From: Enterobacter sp. JBIWA008
Lineage (GTDB): Bacteria > Pseudomonadota > Gammaproteobacteria > Enterobacterales > Enterobacteriaceae
DNA length: 64,000 bases
Assembly: GCF_019968765.1 (NCBI RefSeq)
Contig: NZ_CP074149.1
Span: 2,356,001-2,420,000, forward strand
Direction: 5' to 3'
Part shown: positions 56,617 through 64,000 of the stretch, piece by piece
Layout of the letters: each line of letters begins with the position of its first letter
How positions within the stretch are numbered: position 1 is the first letter of the stretch
Made by a program: the position numbers and the translations under genes
The notes under the pieces: model-generated
What the model was told of the DNA's origin: nothing
What the model saw: only the letters and a program-made list of their open reading frames with translations
Databases searched by the model: none

Positions 56617-58272
56617 ATGAATCGCAGACGTTTTCTAAAAGGCTCGCTGGCAGTGGCAGCCCTGAGCGGCACATCTGGCCTTGCTTCCCTGTTTTCCAAA
56701 GCGGCATACGCTACCGACTCTGACATTGCTGACGGTCAGAGTCGTCGTTTTGACTTCTCTGTACTGCAATCCATGGCGCATGACCTGGCGAAAACCCCGT
56801 GGGGTGGCGCGCCGCGCCCGCTGCCGGAGACGCTGGCAACTATGACGCCGCAGGCGTACAACGCCATCCGCTACGATGAAAAACAGTCACTGTGGAATAA
56901 CATCGAAGGGCGCCAGCTGGACGTGCAGTTCTTCCATATGGGGATGGGGTTCCGCCGCCTCGTGCGGATGTTCTCGCTGGACCAGTCGACCTCAATGGCG
57001 CGCGAGATCCACTTCCGCCCTGAACTGTTCAGCTACGGTGAAACGGGTGTGGATACCAAACAGCTGGAAGGGCAAAGCGATCTTGGCTTTGCGGGCTTCC
57101 GCGCATTTAAGGCGCCTGAACTGGCGCGTCGCGATATCGTCTCTTTCCTGGGCGCGAGCTATTTCCGCGCGGTGGATGACACCTACCAGTACGGCCTTTC
57201 CGCGCGCGGTCTGGCGGTAGATACCTTTACCGACACCCCGGAAGAGTTCCCGGACTTTACCTCCTTCTGGTTTGAAACCGTCAAACCCGGCGACACGACA
57301 TTTACCGTCTATACGCTGCTGGACAGCCCGAGCATCACCGGCGCCTATAAGTTCGTGATCCACTGCGAGAAGAGCCAGGTGATTATGGAGGTGGAAAATC
57401 ACCTTTACGCACGCAAGGACATCAAGCAGCTCGGCATCGCGCCGATGACCAGCATGTTCAGCTGCGGCAATAACGAACGCCGCATGTGTGACACCATTCA
57501 CCCGCAAATTCATGACTCCGACCGCCTGGCAATGTGGCGCGGCAACGGGGAATGGATCTGTCGTCCGCTGAACAACCCGCAGAAGCTGCAGTTTAACGCC
57601 TATATGGACAAAAACCCGAAAGGGTTCGGCCTGCTGCAGCTCGACCGCGATTTCTCGCACTATCAGGACGTGATGGGCTGGTATAACAAACGCCCGAGCC
57701 TGTGGGTTGAACCGCGTAACGACTGGGGTAAAGGCGCGGTTGGCCTGATGGAGATCCCGACCACCGGCGAAACGCTGGATAACGTGGTCTGCTTCTGGCA
57801 GCCGGAAAAAACGGTCAAAGCGGGCGACGAGCTGGACTTCAAATATCGCCTCTACTGGAGCGCCATGCCGCCGGTGCGCTCCCCGCTGGCCAACGTCTTC
57901 GCCACCCGTACCGGCATGGGCGGGTTCCCGGAAGGCTGGGCACCGGGCGAAAATTACCCGAAAGTGTGGGCCCGCCGCTTTGCTATCGACTTCGTTGGTG
58001 GCGACCTGAAGGCCGCTGCGCCAAAAGGCATTGAGCCGGTGATTACGCTCTCCAGCGGCGAAGCGAAGCAGGTTGAGATCCTCTACGTTGAGCCGTTTGA
58101 TGGCTATCGCATTCTGTTTGACTGGTATCCAACTTCGGATTCCACGGAGCCGGTGGATATGCGCCTGTTTCTGCGCTGCCAGGGCGATGCAATCAGTGAA
58201 ACCTGGCTGTACCAGTATTTCCCGCCAGCGCCGGATAAACGTAACTACGTTGACGACCGGATAATGCGTTAA
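56617..58272 (+). CDS. opgD: Glucan biosynthesis protein D (OpgD/MdoD)
   Basis: Periplasmic protein for osmoregulated periplasmic glucan synthesis, 551 residues, the E. coli length. The N-terminus [17 protein letters not shown] is a twin-arginine signal, cleaved near AAYA. The mature part matches OpgD/OpgG proteins throughout ([55 protein letters not shown]). The start at 56617 is preceded by AAGGACG at a distance and AGG nearby. It belongs to the conserved block ydcJ-opgD-rimL-ydcK. Confidence 0.95.
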   Translation: MNRRRFLKGSLAVAALSGTSGLASLFSKAAYATDSDIADGQSRRFDFSVLQSMAHDLAKTPWGGAPRPLPETLATMTPQAYNAIRYDEKQSLWNNIEGRQLDVQFFHMGMGFRRLVRMFSLDQSTSMAREIHFRPELFSYGETGVDTKQLEGQSDLGFAGFRAFKAPELARRDIVSFLGASYFRAVDDTYQYGLSARGLAVDTFTDTPEEFPDFTSFWFETVKPGDTTFTVYTLLDSPSITGAYKFVIHCEKSQVIMEVENHLYARKDIKQLGIAPMTSMFSCGNNERRMCDTIHPQIHDSDRLAMWRGNGEWICRPLNNPQKLQFNAYMDKNPKGFGLLQLDRDFSHYQDVMGWYNKRPSLWVEPRNDWGKGAVGLMEIPTTGETLDNVVCFWQPEKTVKAGDELDFKYRLYWSAMPPVRSPLANVFATRTGMGGFPEGWAPGENYPKVWARRFAIDFVGGDLKAAAPKGIEPVITLSSGEAKQVEILYVEPFDGYRILFDWYPTSDSTEPVDMRLFLRCQGDAISETWLYQYFPPAPDKRNYVDDRIMR

Positions 58273-58281
58273 CGATCGATT

Positions 58282-58315
58282 CCCTCTCCCTCCGGGAGAG
58301 GGTTAGGGTGAGGGG
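58282..58315 (+). repeat. G-rich enterobacterial intergenic repeat, copy 3, forming the rimL ribosome site
   Basis: CCCTCTCCC pairs with GGGAGAGGG around TCC and is followed by TTAGGGTGAGGGG. Its last bases, GAGGGG, end just two bases before the rimL start codon region and are the only Shine-Dalgarno-like sequence there. Confidence 0.75.
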
Positions 58316-58317
58316 CA

Positions 58318-58866
58318 ATGACCGCAGCAAAATCCGAAGTTATCCCGGTATCTGACGCTCTCGAGCTTCGCGCCGTCGAAGAGCGCTACACCGCCGATCT
58401 GCACAATCTCGTCGTCAAAAACAAAATCTTCCTGCAAACCGCCTTTGACTGGGCGCAGCACGCGGGCAGCGAAGAGGATACCCGCCGCAACGTGCAGAGT
58501 AACCAGATGCTGCACCAGCGCGGCTACGCCAAAATGTTTTTGATCTTCAAGAGCGATGAACTGGTCGGCGTGCTGTCGTTCAATACGATTGAACCAGCTA
58601 ACAAAGCCGGGTACATCGGCTACTGGCTGGATGAAGGCCACCAGGGGCAGGGCATTCTCTCCCGGTCACTGCAGGCGTTTATGCGCTACTACGTCGAACG
58701 CGGTGAGATCCGCCGTTTTGTGATCAAATGTCGGGTGGACAATCAGCACAGCAACAGCGTTGCCGTGCGCAACGGTTTTACGCTGGAAGGGTGCCTGCGG
58801 GAAGCTGAATACCTGAATGGCCGCTTTGACGATGTGAATATCTACGGCAAGATTTATACCCTATAA
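58318..58866 (+). CDS. rimL: Ribosomal-protein serine acetyltransferase RimL
   Basis: GNAT-fold acetyltransferase of 182 residues that acetylates the N-terminal serine of ribosomal protein L12, giving L7. The acetyl-CoA-binding segment [20 protein letters not shown] and the RimJ/RimL-type [20 protein letters not shown] are visible. It is placed as in E. coli, after opgD (ydcH is missing). The ribosome site comes from an intergenic repeat. It overlaps the convergent ydcK end by 6 bases. Confidence 0.9.
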   Translation: MTAAKSEVIPVSDALELRAVEERYTADLHNLVVKNKIFLQTAFDWAQHAGSEEDTRRNVQSNQMLHQRGYAKMFLIFKSDELVGVLSFNTIEPANKAGYIGYWLDEGHQGQGILSRSLQAFMRYYVERGEIRRFVIKCRVDNQHSNSVAVRNGFTLEGCLREAEYLNGRFDDVNIYGKIYTL

Positions 58867-59841
58867 CGCACCGAGCAGCGGGGTGCGGGTGATGCGCTGG
58901 TCGCCGTTAATCACCTTTTCGCCGCGCAGGTGAATGCTCTCCCCGGCAAAGGCTTCGATGACCGCATCGTCGGTGATTTCAATCCGGTGCTCGATGAGCA
59001 CATCCCCGCTTATCCGCGCGCGTCCCTGGATCACCACCTTATCGTCCAGCATGATCGGCCCGCCGCGCAGCCATGCCTGACCGCCAATCAGGACGTGGTG
59101 CTTGATGACGCAGTTTCCTTCCACCACGGCATTTTCCGCAATCTGAGAGCTGTAGCGCACCGTCGGGATGGCATCGTCGTCAAAGCCGGCAATCACGCGG
59201 GCGTTGCCATAGACTTTTGCGCAGTCGCACACCCAGACGTTGTTCAGATCGTTACCTTCAAGAATGGCGTTATCGAATATTTCGGCGCGGTGCTCAACAA
59301 AGGCAAAATTAACCATCGCCTCACCGTAGATTTGCGCCTGGTGAACAATGCGCGACTGGCTGACGGTCGCCTTATCATAGATTTTCAGAATCTGGTCATG
59401 GTCCGGCGTCAGCCCTTTGGCGGCAATCACCACGCTGTGATGCAATACACGAGCTTCGCCGAAAATATGGCACTCGCCGCGTACGCAGGATTGCTGGATG
59501 GTGACGTTGTCACTTATTCGTGCGCCGTGACTGACTTCTGCCGCGTCCAGCCAGCAGCTGCCGCTGATATGCGCATCGTGGCTGATGGTGCACGGCAGGG
59601 TAAGACGCGCGTTGCCAGACACGGTTGCACCGGCGAACACCACGCTGTTTTCGTCGTAGATCCAGCAGTCGCCGTCCTGCGCTAGGGCACGCGCGTCATC
59701 AATCCAGCCGCCTCTCGTGCCGGCCGTGACATCGTTAAAATCCGCCGTGGCGATGATTTGCCGTAAGGTTGTCGTGTGGGTCGTTTCGCCGTTTTTCCAT
59801 TGCCAGAGGCGTGTTTCGTCGCTAAGGCGATATTTGTTCAT
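58861..59841 (-). CDS. ydcK: YdcK, left-handed beta-helix repeat protein
   Basis: A 326-residue protein, the same length as E. coli YdcK. It has many hexapeptide-like repeats ([55 protein letters not shown]). These predict a left-handed parallel beta-helix as in acyltransferases. The enzymatic role is unknown. The start at 59841 ([15 protein letters not shown]) fits the family; the upstream frame extension does not. It converges on rimL. Confidence 0.9.
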   Translation of the reverse strand: MNKYRLSDETRLWQWKNGETTHTTTLRQIIATADFNDVTAGTRGGWIDDARALAQDGDCWIYDENSVVFAGATVSGNARLTLPCTISHDAHISGSCWLDAAEVSHGARISDNVTIQQSCVRGECHIFGEARVLHHSVVIAAKGLTPDHDQILKIYDKATVSQSRIVHQAQIYGEAMVNFAFVEHRAEIFDNAILEGNDLNNVWVCDCAKVYGNARVIAGFDDDAIPTVRYSSQIAENAVVEGNCVIKHHVLIGGQAWLRGGPIMLDDKVVIQGRARISGDVLIEHRIEITDDAVIEAFAGESIHLRGEKVINGDQRITRTPLLGAL

Positions 59842-59976
59842 CTTTATGTCTCTGATAAGCGTCTTAACTAAACGTAGCAAATTTTTCGGTTTTCGAACGG
59901 TTGGCAACCAGGCGGCAAACACCTTAAAATGGCATTCAGGATGCACTTTCAACTTATGCAGGCTCAGGAAAAAATA

Positions 59977-60570
59977 ATGACCGTCGACGAGAATTACTTT
60001 ACAGAGAAATATGGCTTAACCCGTACACACTCAGAGGTGGTGTACAGCGCCGGGATCGTGAAACCGGGTAAAACCCTGGATCTGGGCTGCGGCAATGGCC
60101 GCAACAGCCTTTATCTGGCGGCCAACGGCTATGATGTGACCGCGTGGGACAAGAACCCGATGAGCATCGACAATATCGAGCGCATCAAGGCGGAAGAAGG
60201 GATCGATAACCTCCGCACGGCGATTAAAGATCTCAACAACCTGAGTTTTGACGGCGAGTACGATTTCATTCTTTCCACCGTGGTGCTGATGTTCCTGGAG
60301 TCAAAAACCATCCCGGGACTTATTGCCAACATGCAGCGCTGCACCAAACCCGGCGGCTACAACCTGATTGTTGCCGCGATGGACACGGCGGATTACCCAT
60401 GCACCGTCGGCTTCCCGTTTGCGTTCAAAAGCGGCGAGCTGAGCAACTACTATGAAGCCTGGGAGTTGCTCAAATACAACGAAGACGTTGGCGAACTGCA
60501 CCGCACCGATGAAAACGGTAACCGCATTAAGCTGCGCTTTGCCACCCTGCTCGCACGTAAGCCCGCTTAA
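59977..60570 (+). CDS. tehB: Tellurite resistance methyltransferase TehB
   Basis: SAM-dependent methyltransferase of 197 residues, identical in length to E. coli TehB. Motif I is [20 protein letters not shown], motif II has VTAWDKN, and [14 protein letters not shown] is family-typical. It detoxifies tellurite and selenite by methylation. CAGGAAAAAATA precedes the ATG at 59977. TehA, the membrane partner in E. coli, is not present next to it. It overlaps the convergent peptidase gene by 4 bases. Confidence 0.93.
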   Translation: MTVDENYFTEKYGLTRTHSEVVYSAGIVKPGKTLDLGCGNGRNSLYLAANGYDVTAWDKNPMSIDNIERIKAEEGIDNLRTAIKDLNNLSFDGEYDFILSTVVLMFLESKTIPGLIANMQRCTKPGGYNLIVAAMDTADYPCTVGFPFAFKSGELSNYYEAWELLKYNEDVGELHRTDENGNRIKLRFATLLARKPA

Positions 60571-61796
60571 CGCGCGGCCAGCAGGCAGATCTGCAGCGCA
60601 GTGTTGTAAGACGCCTCGAACGATGACAGCGGCAGGAATTCAAACTTCGAGTGGAAGTTATGCGCGCCGGTGAAGAAGTTCGGCGTGAGCAGCCCTTTTG
60701 CCGAGAGCGCCGCGCCGTCGGTGCCGCCGCGCATCGGCGTCGGTTTCGGCGTGATGCCGAGTGAGTCCATCGCCTCAAACATCAGGTCGATGGCGCGTCG
60801 GTCTTCGCCAATCGCATTGCTGATATTGCTGTAGGTATCTTCAATGCGATAGTCCACCCTGGCCGTTGGGTGTTGGGCGGCAATCAGCGCGGCAGCGTCG
60901 GCAATCTGCTGCTTGCGGGCAGCAAAGTTGTCCTTGTCAAAATCGCGGATGTTGGCCTTAAGAATGGCCTCGTTCTGCCCGGCCTGAATGCCGTTAAACC
61001 AGATATAGCCTTCACGTCCCTCGGTGCACTCTGGCGTTTGCTGACGATCAAAATGGTTGATGTAGTCAGTCGCCATCAGCAGAGGATTCACCAGCACGCC
61101 TTTGGCGGACATCGGGTGCGCCGTCACGCCGGTAAAGCGGATTTCAGCGGCTGCCGCATTAAAGTTCTCATAGACAATTTCCCCCAGTTCGCAGCAGTCG
61201 ATGGTCCAGGCGAAGTCGACGTCAAAGCGCCTAAGGTCCAGCGCCTTGGCACCGTTCAGGCCGATCTCTTCGTCAGGCACAAACGCCACGACGATATCCC
61301 CGTGCCGATGTTCCGCCGTCAGGTTTTCCAGCACCGTCATGACCACCGTGACCGCCGATTTATTATCCGCGCCCAATACGCTGGTTCCGTCGCTGAAAAT
61401 AATCTCCTCATTCGGATAAGCCAGAATTTCAGGATGCTCCTTAACCCGCAGCCAGATGTCTTTCTCTTTATTCAGACAGAGATCTTTACCGGTAAACATT
61501 AATATTTGTGGATGAATATTCGGTGATAATCCCACGTCCACGGTATCAATATGGGTAATAAAGCCGATGCGCGGCGCACCGGGCACGTTGCCTTTTTTTA
61601 CCGCCGTTACCGTGGCGAATTCATCAATTACAATGTCGTCTAACCCCAGCTGCGCCAGCTCCTGCGCCAGTTCCCGCGCCATGTCGTGCTGGCCCGGCGT
61701 TGAGGGCAGGGTTTTAACTTTGGGATCGCTCTGGCTGGCAATCGCGAGATAGCGGAAAAAACGGTGCGTTAATTGTCTGGAAAGCGGCGAGCCCAT
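60567..61796 (-). CDS. pepT: Peptidase T-like M20 tripeptidase
   Basis: Cytosolic zinc aminopeptidase of the M20B family, 409 residues (E. coli PepT 408). The metal and catalytic residues are visible in [10 protein letters not shown] (His82, Asp84), [29 protein letters not shown] and [13 protein letters not shown]. Similarity to E. coli PepT is clear but moderate, so it may be a paralog. AAGGAACAAATCACT precedes the ATG at 61796. It is divergent from a periplasmic peptide-binding protein gene, which suggests a joint role in peptide use. Confidence 0.85.
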   Translation of the reverse strand: MGSPLSRQLTHRFFRYLAIASQSDPKVKTLPSTPGQHDMARELAQELAQLGLDDIVIDEFATVTAVKKGNVPGAPRIGFITHIDTVDVGLSPNIHPQILMFTGKDLCLNKEKDIWLRVKEHPEILAYPNEEIIFSDGTSVLGADNKSAVTVVMTVLENLTAEHRHGDIVVAFVPDEEIGLNGAKALDLRRFDVDFAWTIDCCELGEIVYENFNAAAAEIRFTGVTAHPMSAKGVLVNPLLMATDYINHFDRQQTPECTEGREGYIWFNGIQAGQNEAILKANIRDFDKDNFAARKQQIADAAALIAAQHPTARVDYRIEDTYSNISNAIGEDRRAIDLMFEAMDSLGITPKPTPMRGGTDGAALSAKGLLTPNFFTGAHNFHSKFEFLPLSSFEASYNTALQICLLAAR

Positions 61797-61904
61797 AGTG
61801 ATTTGTTCCTTATTTATTTTTCGGGTGTTTGCCACATCACTTTAATGTTATTTATGAAATGGCAAAAGAATTAATTAGCCGTCGAATTAAAAAGACAGGA
61901 ATAA

Positions 61905-63503
61905 ATGATGAAAAGCAAACTCACAACTATAGCGCTGGCGCTTGCTGCACTCACGGTCAGTTCCACCGTTGCCGCGAAAACGCTGGTGTATTGCTCCGAA
62001 GGATCGCCGGAAAACTTTAATCCTCAGCTATACACCTCGGGAACCAGCGTGGACGCCAGCGCCGTGCCGGTCTATAACCGGCTGGTCGATTTCAAACCCG
62101 GCACCACGGAGATGGTGCCGAGCCTGGCGGAGCGCTGGGATATCAGCGACGACGGCAAGGTTTATACCTTCTATCTGCGTAAAGGCGTCAAATTCCAGAG
62201 CAATAAATCCTTTACGCCGACCCGCGACTTTAACGCCGACGACGTGATTTTCTCGTTTATGCGGCAGAAAGACGTGAATCATCCTTACCACAACGTCTCT
62301 AACGGCAGCTATTCCAACTTCGAAAGTCTGGAGTTTGGCAGCCTGATTACCGGGATTGATAAAGTGGATGACCACACCGTGCGCTTTACGCTGGCACACC
62401 CGGAAGCGCCGTTTGTCGCCGATCTGGCCTGGTATTTTGCCTCGATCCTGTCCGCGGAATATGCCGACGCGATGCTCAAAGCGGGCACGCCGGAAAAGGT
62501 GGATATGGAGCCTATAGGTACCGGACCGTTTAAGCTGGCGCAGTATCAGAAGGATTCGCGGATCCTGTTTACGGCATTCGCAGACTACTGGCAGGGGAAA
62601 TCGAAGCTGGATCGGCTGGTGTTTAGCATCACACCGGATGCCTCCGTGCGTTTTGCCAAAATTGAGAAGAACGAATGTCAGGTGATGCCGTTCCCGAACC
62701 CGGCGGACCTGCCGCGCATGAAGGCGAACAAAGAGATCAACCTGATGAGCAAAGCCGGACTGAATACCGGTTTTCTGGCTTTCAATACCCAAAAGCCGCC
62801 GCTGGATAACGTAAAAGTCCGTCAGGCGCTGGCGATGGCCATCAATAAACCGGCCATTATTGACGCGGTGTTCCATGGCACCGGCACCGCGGCGAAGAAC
62901 CTGCTGCCGCCGGGCGTCTGGAGCGCAGACAGCGAGCTTAAAGATTACGATTACGATCCCGAAAAGGCGAAAGCGCTGCTGAAAGAGGCCGGTTTTGCCA
63001 GCGGCGTGAGCGTCGACCTGTGGGCGATGCCGGTGCAGCGTCCGTACAATCCGAATGCGAAGCGCATGGCGGAGATGATTCAGGCCGACTGGGCGAAAGT
63101 CGGCGTACAGACCAAAATCGTCACCTATGAATGGGGCGAATACCTTAAGCGCGTGAAGGGCGGCGAACATCAGGCCGCGCTGATGGGCTGGACGACGGCC
63201 ACCGGCGATCCGGATAACTTCTTTGGTCCGCTGTTTACGTGCACCTCGGCAAACGGTGGGTCAAATTCGGCGAAATGGTGCTATAAGCCCTTTGATAAAA
63301 TTATTGCGGAAGCAAAATCAACGACCGATCGCGATAAACGCGTGGCGCTGTATAAACAGGCTCAGCAGATGATGCATGACCAGATGCCCGCGGTGATGAT
63401 TGCGCACTCAACCATTTTCGAACCGGTGCGCAGGGAGGTGACGGGCTACGAAATCGACCCGTTTGGCAAACATCTGTTCTGGCAACTGGATATAAATCAG
63501 TAG
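61905..63503 (+). CDS. Periplasmic peptide-binding protein (DppA-like, SBP family 5)
   Basis: ABC importer binding protein of 532 residues, cluster C/SBP_bac_5. The signal peptide is MKSKLTTIALALAALTVSST, with cleavage near VAA. The mature protein begins KTLVYCSEGSPENFNPQLYT, very like DppA, and DADDVIFSF-type, PIGTGPFKL and VRQALAMAINK segments follow. AGGAATAA precedes two adjacent ATGs (61905 and 61908). No permease genes are in view, so it may feed the dipeptide or another importer. It lies 108 bases from the divergent PepT-like gene. A terminator follows. Confidence 0.9.
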   Translation: MMKSKLTTIALALAALTVSSTVAAKTLVYCSEGSPENFNPQLYTSGTSVDASAVPVYNRLVDFKPGTTEMVPSLAERWDISDDGKVYTFYLRKGVKFQSNKSFTPTRDFNADDVIFSFMRQKDVNHPYHNVSNGSYSNFESLEFGSLITGIDKVDDHTVRFTLAHPEAPFVADLAWYFASILSAEYADAMLKAGTPEKVDMEPIGTGPFKLAQYQKDSRILFTAFADYWQGKSKLDRLVFSITPDASVRFAKIEKNECQVMPFPNPADLPRMKANKEINLMSKAGLNTGFLAFNTQKPPLDNVKVRQALAMAINKPAIIDAVFHGTGTAAKNLLPPGVWSADSELKDYDYDPEKAKALLKEAGFASGVSVDLWAMPVQRPYNPNAKRMAEMIQADWAKVGVQTKIVTYEWGEYLKRVKGGEHQAALMGWTTATGDPDNFFGPLFTCTSANGGSNSAKWCYKPFDKIIAEAKSTTDRDKRVALYKQAQQMMHDQMPAVMIAHSTIFEPVRREVTGYEIDPFGKHLFWQLDINQ

Positions 63504-63510
63504 TTTTTTA

Positions 63511-63540
63511 CTGCCCGGCACGCCTCCGGGCAGTCTTTTT
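63511..63540 (+). terminator. Terminator of the peptide-binding protein gene
   Basis: CTGCCCGG (63511-63518) pairs with CCGGGCAG (63526-63533), followed by TCTTTTT. Confidence 0.88.
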
Positions 63541-63638
63541 GCAATTTGTGCTCCCCGCATCATTTTTTGTCACAACAAACCCGCCAGTATTTTGCTATAA
63601 CTTCAAATGCATACTTGCAGATAACACGGAAAACTATC

Positions 63639-64000
63639 ATGCGTACTCAAACTTTTTTAAAAGTTGCAGTGCTTACTGGTCTGTTGGCGCTGGCGGGCTG
63701 TTCTTCAAAAGTCGCCGCTCCCGAACAATACTCCGGCTTTTTAAAAGATTACTCAGGCTTACAACAGACAACGTCTTCGACGGGAAAACCAACGCTGCGT
63801 TGGGTTGACCCTTCCTATAACGAAGCGAATTACGACAGTATTCTCTGGACGCCGATTACTTATTATCCAACGCCAAAACCAACCACTCAAATTGGGCAAA
63901 AAACCCTTGATGAGCTGTTGAATTACACCAATACCAAAATGAAAACGGCTATTGGTACGCGTAAGCCAATTGTGACCACGCCGGGTAAACGCAGCCTGAT
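63639..64000 (+). CDS. DUF3313-type lipoprotein (C-terminus outside window)
   Basis: The first 120 codons of a lipoprotein. The signal peptide MRTQTFLKVAVLTGLLALAGC ends in the lipobox LAGC, with Cys21 as the lipidated residue. Ser22 at position +2 favours the outer membrane. The mature part (YSGFLKDYSGL, then LRWVDPS, then YDSILWTPITYYP) matches the DUF3313 family of unknown function. GGAAAACTATC precedes the ATG. The frame is intact to the window end. Confidence 0.82.
   Translation, partial: MRTQTFLKVAVLTGLLALAGCSSKVAAPEQYSGFLKDYSGLQQTTSSTGKPTLRWVDPSYNEANYDSILWTPITYYPTPKPTTQIGQKTLDELLNYTNTKMKTAIGTRKPIVTTPGKRSL

Noticed and set aside
62028..63170. Minus-strand frame of 380 codons
   Set aside because: Antisense to the peptide-binding protein gene, whose signal peptide and family motifs are clear.

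Overview
The window reads as chromosomal DNA of an Enterobacter-like member of the Enterobacteriaceae. Several blocks follow E. coli gene order: ydcF-gapC-cybB (without aldA) and ydcJ ... opgD-rimL-ydcK-tehB (without ydcH and tehA). Intergenic spacers carry REP/BIME-type palindromes and a G-rich enterobacterial repeat. I saw no rRNA, tRNA, CRISPR, insertion sequence or prophage. Layout: 1-7010 holds two MFS transporters (the first cut by the window edge), YdcF, an intact GapC, cytochrome b561, and a DeoR-regulator/oxidoreductase operon. 7011-33403 is the accessory centrepiece. It starts with a 739-base AT-rich leader, followed by a TolC-like outer-membrane protein, an 18-kb gene for a 6001-residue BapA-like adhesin, an ABC exporter with a degenerate peptidase domain, and an HlyD-type adaptor. 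It ends with two divergent regulators: a two-winged-helix protein and a LuxR-HTH/EAL protein. This is a self-contained type I secretion adhesin locus with its own likely regulators, one of which has a c-di-GMP phosphodiesterase-type domain. 33404-37467 has a CsbD/ElaB-like protein, QueH, a scar of broken genes (an internally deleted acetyltransferase, a LysR fragment and an HTH fragment), a LysR/LysE pair, and a small exported 7(1)-septoil-knot protein. 37468-44616 has FrmR-FrmA with a visible operator, a chemoreceptor, a membrane PQQ dehydrogenase and a PcaQ-like regulator. 44786-50061 groups stress and respiration genes: an SDR, a YgiW-like OB-fold protein, a short-Q-loop cytochrome bd oxidase, YciF and YciG. 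50584-64000 is the ydcJ...tehB backbone, interrupted by an esterase/LysR/aminotransferase/binding-protein module. It ends with a PepT-like peptidase divergent from a peptide-binding protein and a partial DUF3313-type lipoprotein. The most striking signal is inside the adhesin. Its 43 Ig-like units are not a simple tandem array. Units 4-39 form six consecutive copies of an ordered six-unit super-repeat (types a-b-c-d-e-f). The super-repeats are exactly 1794, 1794, 1794, 1797, 1797 and 1797 bases long. The array leads to an FG-GAP/EF-hand-like region that may be a beta-propeller near the C-terminal end, followed by an RTX/type I secretion tail. An exact 16-base sequence occurs once in the leader of the secretion operon and once midway between the two divergent regulators, which makes it a candidate operator tying the locus together.
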